DNA of 22,532 nucleotides from CAMLHP01 sp035712285 (GTDB lineage Bacteria; Gemmatimonadota; Gemmatimonadetes; Gemmatimonadales; GWC2-71-9): the NCBI GenBank assembly GCA_035712285.1, contig DASTBA010000097.1, positions 1 to 22,532 on the forward strand, in the 5' to 3' direction. The notes below the pieces were generated by a model. The model did no database searches. It was given only the letters and a program-made list of their open reading frames with translations, and was not told the DNA's origin. Positions 14,732 to 22,420 of the stretch are shown piece by piece. The translations under genes and the position numbers were made by a program. How positions within the stretch are numbered: the first letter of the stretch is position 1; each line of letters opens with the position of its first letter.

Positions 14732-16426
14732 ATGAGCCGCCGCATCAGCATCCTGCCGGACGCCGTCGCCGACCAGATCGCCGCCGGCGAGGTGGTCGAA
14801 CGTCCCGCCAGCGTCGTCAAGGAACTGGTGGAGAATGCGCTGGATGCCGGCGCCACGCTCGTGCGGATAGGGGTGGAGCAGGGTGGCAAGACGCTGATCG
14901 AGGTGGCGGACGACGGGCACGGAATGGATCGCGATGATGCCGTGCTGGCGCTGGACCGCCACGCGACGAGCAAGATCCGGAGTGCGGCCGATCTGGTGGG
15001 CATCCGGAGCTTCGGGTTTCGCGGCGAGGCGCTGCCGGCGATCGCCTCGGTGTCGCGCTTCTCGCTGGTGACCTCCGAGGGTGGGGATGGCGCGACCGAC
15101 GTGAGCGTCACCGGCGGCCGGATGGACGCCGTCAATCCCGCCTCGCGTGTCCGCGGCACCACCGTGAGCGTGCGCGGCCTGTTCTTCAACACGCCGGCCC
15201 GGCGCAAATTTCTCCGGTCCGTGCCCAGCGAGACGCGCGCCGTCACCGACGTGGTGGCCACCCTGGCGCTCACCTATCCGGGCGTGGGCTTCGAGCTGGA
15301 GACCGATGGCGTGCAGCGGATCGCCGTCCCGCCGGGACAGGATGCGGCCGAGCGGCTGGCGTCGGTGTGGGGCCGGGACCTGGCCGGCACGCTGGTGCCG
15401 GTGGGTCATGCAGTCGGAGGGGTGCGGATCGAGGGGTTTGCCCAGCGCCCGGGGGACGCACGGCCAACCGGCCGCCGGGTGCAGCTCTTCGTGAATGGCC
15501 GCCCGTTCCGCGACAACTTCCTCGTGCGGGCGGCCGAGGCGGGATACCGCGCGGCCATTCACCCGGGCGACCGGCCTTCATTGCTGCTCAACATCCTCGT
15601 GGCGCCGGGCGACGTGGACGTGAACGTGCATCCCGCCAAGCTGGAAGTCCGTTTCCGGGACCGGATCGGCGTCGAGCGCGCGGCGGAAGAGGCGGTGCGG
15701 CTGGCCATCGGGCAGCTGGTCGCGTCAGTACCGGTGGGGGACTGGCGGCCGATGCCGGCATCGGCGTCCTCAAACGATCTGGCGCCGCTGGCCCTGCTCG
15801 ACGAGCCTGGCGTGACCGTTGATGCCGCGCCGGCCGGCGATGACGCATCCTCGCCGGCGGCGGCCCCGCTGAGTCAGCTCTTCGACAGCTTCATCGTCTA
15901 CGAGAGCGGGAACGCCCTGGTGTTCGTGGATCAGCACTCGGCCCACGAACGGGTGCTGTACGAGCAGGCCATGGCCCAGCTGACCGGCGCCGACGCATCC
16001 AGCCAGCACCTGCTGCTTCCGGTCACGCTGGACCTCACCGATGAGGAGCTCGACGCGGTGGAGCGGCATGGCGCCGAGCTTGAACGGGTGGGGTTCGCGG
16101 TCGAGGCATTCGGCGGCCGGAGCGTCATCCTCCACGCGGTCCCATCGCCGCACGCGCGGTTCGACGCGGTGTGCTGCTTCCGGGAGCTGGTGGCCGACCT
16201 GGCGCGCGGGCGCTTCGGCGGCTGGGCCAACGGGCTGGAGCGATTCGCGGCCACCTTCGCGTGCCGCGCCGCCGTGAAGGCGGGAGAGCCGCTCGCGCAG
16301 GACGAGATGCGGGCGCTGCTCGCCCGGCTGCATGCGACGGCACTGCCGCCGCACGATGTCCATGGCCGGGCCACCATCGTGCAGCTGCCGCGCGAGGAAC
16401 TGGAGCGCCGCTTTGGCCGGCGTTAA
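14732..16426 (+). CDS. mutL: DNA mismatch repair protein MutL with endonuclease-type C-terminus
   Basis: MutL couples MutS mismatch recognition to strand incision. The GHKL ATPase is intact: ELVENALDAGA (31-41, E34 and N35), DDGHGM (60-65) and GFRGEAL (95-101), then FFNTPARRKF and NVHPAKLEVRF. The C-terminal domain has the nuclease motif DQHSAHERVLYE (400-411) and ACR (510-512), so this is the nicking type used by bacteria without MutH. The usual CPHGRP motif reads HDVHGRA (541-547), with Asp where the zinc-ligand Cys normally sits. At 564 residues it is shorter than typical (about 600-650), mainly through a short linker at about 332-380. It starts 9 bases after the batD-batE stop and is followed at once by miaA, a common pairing. 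Confidence 0.96.
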   Translation: MSRRISILPDAVADQIAAGEVVERPASVVKELVENALDAGATLVRIGVEQGGKTLIEVADDGHGMDRDDAVLALDRHATSKIRSAADLVGIRSFGFRGEALPAIASVSRFSLVTSEGGDGATDVSVTGGRMDAVNPASRVRGTTVSVRGLFFNTPARRKFLRSVPSETRAVTDVVATLALTYPGVGFELETDGVQRIAVPPGQDAAERLASVWGRDLAGTLVPVGHAVGGVRIEGFAQRPGDARPTGRRVQLFVNGRPFRDNFLVRAAEAGYRAAIHPGDRPSLLLNILVAPGDVDVNVHPAKLEVRFRDRIGVERAAEEAVRLAIGQLVASVPVGDWRPMPASASSNDLAPLALLDEPGVTVDAAPAGDDASSPAAAPLSQLFDSFIVYESGNALVFVDQHSAHERVLYEQAMAQLTGADASSQHLLLPVTLDLTDEELDAVERHGAELERVGFAVEAFGGRSVILHAVPSPHARFDAVCCFRELVADLARGRFGGWANGLERFAATFACRAAVKAGEPLAQDEMRALLARLHATALPPHDVHGRATIVQLPREELERRFGRR

Positions 16427-17336
16427 GGTGCCGGTGCTGGTGGGCCCCACCGGCATCGGCAAGACCGCGGTGGCGCTGGCGCTGGCGGAACACTGGTCCC
16501 TCGAGATCGTATCCGCCGACTCCCGGCAGGTATACCGGCAACTGGAGATCGGCACCGCCAAGCCGACGGCGCGGGAGCGCGCGAAGGTGCCGCACCACGG
16601 CCTCGATCTGGTGTCGCCGGGGGAGCGGTACAGCGCGGGCCGGTTCGGCCGGGAGGCTGGCGAGTGGATCCGCGGCATCGGGGCACGCGGGCACCTGCCG
16701 GTCGTGGTGGGCGGCACCGGACTCTACGTGCGCGCGCTCGCCGAGGGGCTCTTTCACGAACCGCCGATGGATCTGGTGCACCGGCGCTCCGTGAATGCGT
16801 GGGCGGCGCGCCTGGACAGCGGCGACCTCGTGCGGTGGGCATCACGCCTCGACCCGGGGTACCGCGGGGGCGGCCGCCAGCGGGCGACGCGGGCGCTCGA
16901 GGTGGCGCTGCTGACCGGGAGGCCGCTCAGCCACTGGCAGTCGGCCGCGCGGGCCCGCGGCGCCATCACACCGTGGTATGTGGTGCTCACCGCGCCGCGG
17001 GCCGTGCTGCACCGCCGGATTGCCGGCCGGGCGGCGGAGATGGTGCGGCGCGGCCTGCTGGGGGAGGTGGCGGCGGTCCTGGCCCATGGCGTGGCGCCGG
17101 GTGCGCCCGGCCTCGATGGTGTCGGCGTGCGCGAGGCGGTGGATGTGCTGCAGGGGGTGGCGGACGAAGCGGGCCTGGCCGAGCTCATCGCCACCCGCAC
17201 GCGCCAGTATGCGAAGCGGCAGGAAACCTGGTTCCGGCATCAGCTGCCGGGCGAACGGCTCACCCTGGATGCGACCCGCGGCCCTGACGTCCTGGCCCGC
17301 GAGATTGCGGAACACTGGGCCCGAGAGACGACATGA
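16413..17336 (+). CDS. miaA: tRNA dimethylallyltransferase
   Basis: MiaA transfers a dimethylallyl group to N6 of A37 in tRNAs that read codons starting with U. TTG 16413 is preferred as start: it has GGAG (16402-16405) 7 bases upstream and gives MAGVKVPVLVGPTGIGKT, a normal N-terminus and 307 residues. GTG 16428, one base after the mutL stop, is the alternative but lacks a ribosome binding site. Visible motifs are P-loop GPTGIGKT, SADSRQVYRQLEIGTAKPT, KVPHHGLDLVSP, VGGTGLYVRAL, RQRATRALEVALLTGRP and YAKRQETWFR. The start overlaps mutL by 14 bases and the stop overlaps bshA by ATGA. Confidence 0.94.
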   Translation: MAGVKVPVLVGPTGIGKTAVALALAEHWSLEIVSADSRQVYRQLEIGTAKPTARERAKVPHHGLDLVSPGERYSAGRFGREAGEWIRGIGARGHLPVVVGGTGLYVRALAEGLFHEPPMDLVHRRSVNAWAARLDSGDLVRWASRLDPGYRGGGRQRATRALEVALLTGRPLSHWQSAARARGAITPWYVVLTAPRAVLHRRIAGRAAEMVRRGLLGEVAAVLAHGVAPGAPGLDGVGVREAVDVLQGVADEAGLAELIATRTRQYAKRQETWFRHQLPGERLTLDATRGPDVLAREIAEHWARETT

Positions 17337-18457
17337 AGATCGGCATCACCTGCTATCCCACCTACGGCGGTTCGGGTGCGGTGGCCACGGAGCTGGGGCT
17401 TGCCCTCGCGCGCCGGGGCCACGAGGTGCACTTCATCACCTACGCCATGCCGTTCCGGCTCCGCGGCTACACCGAGCGGGTCTACTTCCACGAGGTGGAC
17501 ACCCGGATTGCGCGCTACCCGCTGTTCGACCATTTCCCCTACACGCTGGCGCTGGCGTCGAAGCAGCAGGAGGTGGCGCTGCGCGAGGGGCTCGACATCC
17601 TGCACGTCCACTACGCCATTCCCCACGCCACCACCGCCTATCTCGCGCGCGAGATGCTCCGCGGCCAGCGCCCGCTCAAGGTGATCACCACGTTGCACGG
17701 GACCGACATCACGCTGGTGGGGCAGGAGGCCAGCTTCTACGGGATCACCCGGTTCTCCATCGAGCAGTCGGACGGGGTCACGGCGGTCTCGGGTTACCTG
17801 CGGGACGAGACCGTCCGCGCCTTCGGCTGTGTGTCGTGCGACATCCGGGTGATCCCGAACTTCATCAACCTGGACGAGTACCGGCCTGCCGAGCACCCCG
17901 AATGCGGCAAGGTGGCGCCCGAGGGCCACAAGGTCATCATGCACACCTCGAACTTCCGCGAGGTGAAGCGGGTGAAGGACGTGATCCGGGTCTTCGCGCG
18001 CATCCGCCACGCCATGCCGGCGTCGCTGCTCATGGTGGGCGACGGTCCGGAGCGCGAGGAATGCGAACAGGAGGCCCGCGCCCTCGAGGTGGCGGGGGAT
18101 GTCCGGTTCCTCGGCCGGCTGGATTCGGTGGCCAGCCTGCTGCAGGCGGCGGACTTGTTCATCCTGCCGTCGCAGACGGAGAGCTTCGGACTGGCGGCGC
18201 TGGAGGCGATGGCCTGCGGCGTGCCGGTGGTCGCCACCCGGGTCGGCGGCATTCCGGAAGTGGTAACCGACGGCGTGAGCGGCATCCTGGAACCGGTGGG
18301 CAGTGTGGAGGCGATGGGGCGGCGGGCGGTCGAACTGCTGCGGGACCGCGCACGATGGCAGGCCATGCGGGAGGCGGCGATCCAGCGGGCGCGCGAGTAC
18401 TCGGTGGACCGGGTGATTCCGCAGTATGAGGCACTCTACGACGAGATGCGCGCGTGA
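17333..18457 (+). CDS. bshA: N-acetyl-alpha-D-glucosaminyl L-malate synthase (bacillithiol pathway)
   Basis: BshA is a GT4 glycosyltransferase that joins UDP-GlcNAc to L-malate, the first step of bacillithiol synthesis. The 374-residue protein has the BshA-specific N-terminus MKIGITCYPTYGGSGAVATE. It also has ILHVHYAIPHATTAYLA, LKVITTLHGTDITLVG and FSIEQSDGVTAVSGYLRDET, a combination that separates BshA from generic GT4 enzymes. The C-terminal nucleotide-sugar motif ESFGLAALEAMACGVPVVAT is present. The later genes bshB and bshC are not in this window. It overlaps miaA (ATGA) and uppP (GTGA). The sequence implies a low-molecular-weight thiol other than glutathione or mycothiol in this organism. 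Confidence 0.95.
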   Translation: MKIGITCYPTYGGSGAVATELGLALARRGHEVHFITYAMPFRLRGYTERVYFHEVDTRIARYPLFDHFPYTLALASKQQEVALREGLDILHVHYAIPHATTAYLAREMLRGQRPLKVITTLHGTDITLVGQEASFYGITRFSIEQSDGVTAVSGYLRDETVRAFGCVSCDIRVIPNFINLDEYRPAEHPECGKVAPEGHKVIMHTSNFREVKRVKDVIRVFARIRHAMPASLLMVGDGPEREECEQEARALEVAGDVRFLGRLDSVASLLQAADLFILPSQTESFGLAALEAMACGVPVVATRVGGIPEVVTDGVSGILEPVGSVEAMGRRAVELLRDRARWQAMREAAIQRAREYSVDRVIPQYEALYDEMRA

Positions 18458-19269
18458 GTGCCGCGCTGGCGGCGCTGCCGCTCTGGCTCAAGGCCGGTCT
18501 CCTCGGCATCGTCGAGGGCGTCACCGAATTCCTGCCGGTATCCTCCACCGGGCACCTGATCCTGGCCGGCCACCTCCTCGGCTGGACCGACAGTCGCGCC
18601 GAGACCTTCGAGATCTTCATCCAGCTCGGCGCCATCCTCGCTATCGTCTGGCTTTACCGGGCACGGCTCTGGTCGGTGACGCGGCACGCGTTCACGAACG
18701 ACCCCGACCGGCGGTTCATCCTTTCCCTGCTGATCGCGTTCCTCCCGGCGGCCGTGATCGGGCTTCTCTTTCACCACGCGATCAAGGAGCGGTTGTTCAC
18801 GCCCATGGTCGTCGCGGTGGCGCTCGTGATCGGCGGTGTCGCCATCCTGCTCGTCGAACGCTGGGCGCCCGACAGTCGGGAGGACGATGCGTTCCGGCTC
18901 ACGCCGGGTACCGCGCTGGGGGTGGGACTGGCGCAGGTTCTGTCCCTCATTCCGGGCGTGTCACGGTCCGGGGCCACGATCATGGGCGGCTTCGCACTGG
19001 GGCTCACGCGGCGCGCCGCCACGGAATTCTCCTTCTTCCTTGCCATTCCGGTCATGTTCGCGGCCACGCTGTTCGATCTCTGGTCGGGCCGGGGTGCACT
19101 CAGCGCCGGCGACGTGCCGGTCTTCGCGGTCGGGTTCGTCGTCGCCTTCCTGTCGGCGCTGGTGGTGGTGCGGGCCTTCCTGCGCTACGTCTCGCACCAG
19201 AGCTTCGCGGTCTTCGCGTGGTACCGTATCGTGTTCGGCCTCCTGCTGCTGTGGGCTCTGGGACGGTGA
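18454..19269 (+). CDS. uppP: Undecaprenyl-diphosphatase
   Basis: UppP (BacA) dephosphorylates undecaprenyl diphosphate at the outer face of the inner membrane, recycling the lipid carrier for peptidoglycan; its loss or excess alters bacitracin sensitivity. The 271-residue product is the usual size and strongly hydrophobic, with about eight membrane helices. Both active-site motifs are present: GIVEGVTEFLPVSSTGHL (18-35, with E21 and E25) and PGVSRSGAT (167-175, with R171). Start GTG 18454 overlaps the bshA stop by GTGA, and its stop overlaps the birA start in the same way. Confidence 0.96.
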   Translation: MSAALAALPLWLKAGLLGIVEGVTEFLPVSSTGHLILAGHLLGWTDSRAETFEIFIQLGAILAIVWLYRARLWSVTRHAFTNDPDRRFILSLLIAFLPAAVIGLLFHHAIKERLFTPMVVAVALVIGGVAILLVERWAPDSREDDAFRLTPGTALGVGLAQVLSLIPGVSRSGATIMGGFALGLTRRAATEFSFFLAIPVMFAATLFDLWSGRGALSAGDVPVFAVGFVVAFLSALVVVRAFLRYVSHQSFAVFAWYRIVFGLLLLWALGR

Positions 19270-19991
19270 GGCCGGCCGTCCTTCGCTGGGTGCCGATGGT
19301 CGGCTCGACCCAAGATGCCGTGCATCAGCTCGCCGAAGAAGGAGCGCCAGAAGGCACCGCGCTGGCGGCACTGGAGCAGACCGCCGGACGCGGGTCCCGG
19401 GGGCGGGAGTGGTCGTCCGGAGCCGGCGGCCTCTGGATGAGCGTGCTGCTGCGGCCGGTGTCGCTGGCCGGGGTGGAGACGCTGAGCCTCCGGGTCGGGC
19501 TCGAGGTCGTCCGGGTGCTCGAATCGCTTGGCGGTCGCGGCCTGATGCTCAAGTGGCCGAACGACGTCATGGCCGGCGCACGCAAGGCGGGAGGAATCCT
19601 CTGCGAGGGGCGCTGGTCCGGCGATCGCCCCGCGTGGGTGGTGGTCGGTGTGGGGCTGAATGTCACCAACGCCGTCCCGCCCGACCTGGCCCTGCGCGCG
19701 ACCCGGCTCGCGGACCACGGCATTGGCATGGGTGCGGAGGCGCTGGCGCCGGTGATCGGCGAGGCGGTGCTCGCGGCCGGCCGCCAGGCGGGGCCGCTGG
19801 ATGCCGCGGAGCGCGGCGCCCTCGCGGCGCACGACTGGCTGAGGGGACGGGAACTCGCAGAGCCGGTCGCCGGCATCGCCGACGGGATCCTGGCGGACGG
19901 GGCCCTTCGCGTCCGCACCGCAGGCGGCGACATCTCGCTGGTGCGCGCCGGGCCGATCGAGCCGGCCGCGCCGGTCTCTCTCGCGGAGTAA
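19266..19991 (+). CDS. birA: Biotin--[acetyl-CoA-carboxylase] ligase, monofunctional
   Basis: This enzyme makes biotinyl-5'-AMP and transfers biotin to the carboxyl carrier protein of acetyl-CoA carboxylase. The frame is open far upstream, but GTG 19266 (GTGA overlap with the uppP stop) gives a 241-residue protein that starts directly at the catalytic domain. The N-terminal DNA-binding domain of E. coli BirA is absent, so it should not act as a repressor. Motifs are STQDAV (14-19), AGRGSRGREW (40-49), KWPNDV (96-101), KAGGILCE (107-114) and GVGLNV (128-133). Serine replaces the fourth residue (usually Arg) of the GRGRxGR biotinyl-AMP loop. Pairing with coaX is common in bacteria. Confidence 0.93.
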   Translation: MRPAVLRWVPMVGSTQDAVHQLAEEGAPEGTALAALEQTAGRGSRGREWSSGAGGLWMSVLLRPVSLAGVETLSLRVGLEVVRVLESLGGRGLMLKWPNDVMAGARKAGGILCEGRWSGDRPAWVVVGVGLNVTNAVPPDLALRATRLADHGIGMGAEALAPVIGEAVLAAGRQAGPLDAAERGALAAHDWLRGRELAEPVAGIADGILADGALRVRTAGGDISLVRAGPIEPAAPVSLAE

Positions 19992-19997
19992 CCTGTC

Positions 19998-20777
19998 ATG
20001 CTGCTCGTGCTCGACATCGGCAATACCGAGATCACGGCGGGGCTCGTGAAGGGCGATGCCCTGTTCGCCATCTGGCGCATGACCACGCTGCCGGAGCGCA
20101 CGCCGGACGAATGGGCCGGCGCCATCGGCGGGTTCCTTGCCCGGATGGGGCATTCGCCGAATGAAGTCCGCGCGGCCTGCGTGGCATCGGTGGCGCCCGG
20201 CTCCACCCGGAGCGTGTGCGACGGGGTGACCACCGCGACCGGCGTGCGCCCGGAGGAAATCACCCCGCGCAGCCCGCTGCCGATGGCGCTCGACGTGGAC
20301 GAGCCGCTCACGGTGGGAGCCGACCGGATCGTGAACGTCCTCGCCGCCATCGAGCGGTTCCGGTCGGACGTGATCGTGGTGGATTTCGGCACCGCCACGA
20401 CCTTCGACTGCATCACGGCGGATGGCCGGTTCATCGGCGGCGCCATCATGCCGGGACTTCGCACCGCCGCCGATCAGCTCACCCGCCGGGCCGCCAAGCT
20501 GCCCGCCACCGACCTCACCCCGCCCGCCCGGGCGATCGGACGCCGAACCGAGGAGTGCATCCAGGCCGGGGTGCTGTTCGGCGCCGCCGACGCGGTGGAC
20601 GGCATGATTCGCCGCATCCGTGCCGAGTGGCCCGGAGGCGGGATGCCGCGCTGCGTAGCCACCGGCGGACTCGCCGGGCTGGTGGCGCCGCTCACGTCGC
20701 TCATCGAGTCGGTGGAAGCAGACCTCACGCTTGACGGACTGCGCCTCGCGGCCCGGACGCTCGGCCTGCGCTGGTGA
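19998..20777 (+). CDS. coaX: Type III pantothenate kinase
   Basis: CoaX phosphorylates pantothenate, the first step of CoA synthesis; type III enzymes are not feedback-inhibited by CoA and need a monovalent cation. The 259-residue product has the ASKHA fold signatures: phosphate-1 DIGNTEITAGLV (6-17), TVGADRIVN (105-113), phosphate-2 DFGTATTFDCI (128-138) and GGAIMPGLRTAADQL (146-160). GGLAGLV near the C-terminus closes the fold. ATG 19998 lies 6 bases after the birA stop, with GGAG about 10 bases upstream. The stop overlaps the next gene by GTGA. Confidence 0.95.
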   Translation: MLLVLDIGNTEITAGLVKGDALFAIWRMTTLPERTPDEWAGAIGGFLARMGHSPNEVRAACVASVAPGSTRSVCDGVTTATGVRPEEITPRSPLPMALDVDEPLTVGADRIVNVLAAIERFRSDVIVVDFGTATTFDCITADGRFIGGAIMPGLRTAADQLTRRAAKLPATDLTPPARAIGRRTEECIQAGVLFGAADAVDGMIRRIRAEWPGGGMPRCVATGGLAGLVAPLTSLIESVEADLTLDGLRLAARTLGLRW

Positions 20778-21712
20778 CCGGGGCCACGCCGTCGCCGGCC
20801 GGGCGCCGCGCCGGATATGCGCTGCTGGGGCGAGGCTTCGACTACATCCTGCACCTGCGGCCGGCCGAATGGCCGGTGATGGCCTTCCACACCGCCCTGG
20901 GCGGGCTGCTTGCCCATGCGGCCATGCCGGAGCCGGCGGATGCCCCATGGGGTTCCGCATGGCTCGGGCTCGCGCTCTGGGTCCTCTGCCTCAACGGCGG
21001 CACCCTGGCCATCAACTCCGCCTTCGACCGGGACGAGGCCGACATTGCCTATCTGCGGCGTCCGCCGCCCCCGCCTCCGCATCTGCTTGCCTGGGGCCTG
21101 TCGCTGATGCTGGGTGGGCTCGTGATTTCGTTGTCGCGGCTCCCTGGCAACTTCTCGCTGGTGTACGCCATCTGCGTGGCCCTGTCAGTGGCCTATTCGG
21201 TGCCTCCGCTCCGGCTCAAGGCGGTGGCCGGTGCCGACTGGGCCATCAACATGGTGGGCTTCGGGGCACTGACGCCGCTCGCCGGATGGCTTGCCCTGGG
21301 TGTGCCGGTACCGCTCTGGGGCTGGCTCGTGATCGGCGGATTCTGCCCGCTCTTCGCTGCGCTCTATCCGCTGACGCAGTTGTACCAGATGGAGGAGGAC
21401 CGGGCGCGGGGAGACCGGACACTCGCCCTCCGGCTGGGTACGCGGGCCAGCCTGCAGGTTGCGATGGTTGCGGCTCTGCTGGCCTTCGCCTGCTTCGCGT
21501 CCGCCGGCTGGGTGTTCGGCTGGCATGGCGCCGACTGGCGGTGGCTGGCACTGGCAGCCGCGCTCCTCGCATGGCTTCTGGTGCTGATTCCCTGGCTCCG
21601 GATGGGGGACCGATGGCGGCCGGAGCAGCATCAGGGAGGGATGTACCGGGCGCTGGCCGCGTGGGCGGTGACCGATCTTGCGGTGGCGATTGCCTGGCTG
21701 GTCCGGCACTGA
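20774..21712 (+). CDS. UbiA-family prenyltransferase-like membrane protein
   Basis: UbiA-family enzymes attach isoprenoid chains to aromatic rings, haem, chlorophyll or glycerol-phosphate lipids. The 312-residue product has about eight hydrophobic helices. A first motif NSAFDRDEAD (81-90) and a second, YQMEEDRARGDRTLALRLG (204-222), match the family's two Asp-rich loops. The first is atypical: the canonical NDxxDxxxD is changed to Asn-Ser, and the last Asp is one position late (D90). It is followed by six consecutive prolines (97-102). The substrate cannot be told from sequence and no neighbouring quinone or haem gene helps. GTG 20774 overlaps the coaX stop. This appears to be the last gene of the long coupled run. 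Confidence 0.82.
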   Translation: MTGATPSPAGRRAGYALLGRGFDYILHLRPAEWPVMAFHTALGGLLAHAAMPEPADAPWGSAWLGLALWVLCLNGGTLAINSAFDRDEADIAYLRRPPPPPPHLLAWGLSLMLGGLVISLSRLPGNFSLVYAICVALSVAYSVPPLRLKAVAGADWAINMVGFGALTPLAGWLALGVPVPLWGWLVIGGFCPLFAALYPLTQLYQMEEDRARGDRTLALRLGTRASLQVAMVAALLAFACFASAGWVFGWHGADWRWLALAAALLAWLLVLIPWLRMGDRWRPEQHQGGMYRALAAWAVTDLAVAIAWLVRH

Positions 21713-21724
21713 GCGAGCAACCCC

Positions 21725-21754
21725 TTGGCCGCCTTGGGGATGCCGCACTATCTT
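21725..21754 (+). promoter_or_regulatory. Candidate sigma-70-type promoter
   Basis: TTGGCC (21725-21730), an 18-base spacer, and TATCTT (21749-21754), 4/6 matches each. It lies in the only substantial gap (76 bases) after the long gene run and 34 bases before the ATG of the next gene. The match is moderate only. Confidence 0.4.
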
Positions 21755-21788
21755 GAGGGCTGTTCCCACCCACCGAGAGGGAGTGTCC

Positions 21789-22418
21789 ATGGGATCGGCG
21801 GTTGAGGCCCGGAGCGAATACGACGTCACCAACCTGCGCCACGTCCTGAGCAAGGCGGTCCTGCTTGGTCTGATCGAGGCGGTGGTCGTGGTACTCATGT
21901 CGTTCATCACCCGCTACACCGCGCCGCCAGTGGAGACCATCCTCGGCGCCATCGTGCTGCTCGCCGGGCTCTGCGTCGTGGTCGTCATGCCGGCGCAATG
22001 GACACGCGCCCGCACCATCGAGGGCATTGCCGGCGCGGCCGGCATCGGCCTCGGGGCCACCGTCATCTTCATGCTGGTGGACGTAGCACTGCTCCAGCCC
22101 ACCGGCATGTACACCAACCGGTGGCGCGAGATCGGCGGCGACAGCAACTGGTGGTATCACCCGGTCTGGTGGATGCTGGGCACTTTCCTGCCCTGGATGG
22201 GCGGGCTGACCCTGGCCAACCGGGCGGCTCGCGGGCGCAGCACCAGCATTGCCGGCGTGATGGTCCCGGCGGTGATTGCGGCCATCGTGCTGGCCGTGAT
22301 CGGCATCTTCATCCGCTTCCCCGGTGCGCGCTGGACTCTGGGCACATTCGGCGTCGCGTTCATTCCGGGTATCGTGGTCGCGGCGGCGCTCGCCGCGATG
22401 GGCCGCCGAGCGGGATAG
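21789..22418 (+). CDS. Polytopic membrane protein of unknown function
   Basis: I do not recognise a named family. ATG 21789 is chosen because GAGAGGGAG (21775-21783) precedes it at good spacing; the frame itself is open further upstream inside ubiA. The 209-residue product has five to six hydrophobic segments: about 22-40, 49-67, 78-101, 127-143, 154-175 and 183-203. A loop at about 107-129 is unusually rich in Trp, Tyr and His (five tryptophans) and carries N-W-W-Y-H, possibly an interfacial or ligand-facing segment. The tail is short and basic. No signal peptide, catalytic motif or metal motif is evident. The next start follows after two bases. Confidence 0.75.
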   Translation: MGSAVEARSEYDVTNLRHVLSKAVLLGLIEAVVVVLMSFITRYTAPPVETILGAIVLLAGLCVVVVMPAQWTRARTIEGIAGAAGIGLGATVIFMLVDVALLQPTGMYTNRWREIGGDSNWWYHPVWWMLGTFLPWMGGLTLANRAARGRSTSIAGVMVPAVIAAIVLAVIGIFIRFPGARWTLGTFGVAFIPGIVVAAALAAMGRRAG

Positions 22419-22420
22419 GA

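Noticed and set aside
18426..19265. Upstream extension of the birA frame through uppP
   Set aside because: uppP in another frame is certain across this stretch, and the extension encodes low-complexity basic sequence. The GTGA overlap at 19266 gives a complete biotin ligase domain.
19185..20960. Very long - strand open frame of 591 codons opposite birA, coaX and neighbours
   Set aside because: It crosses several well-supported + strand genes. The translation is Arg/Gly/His-rich and unlike any family, so the length reflects GC content only.
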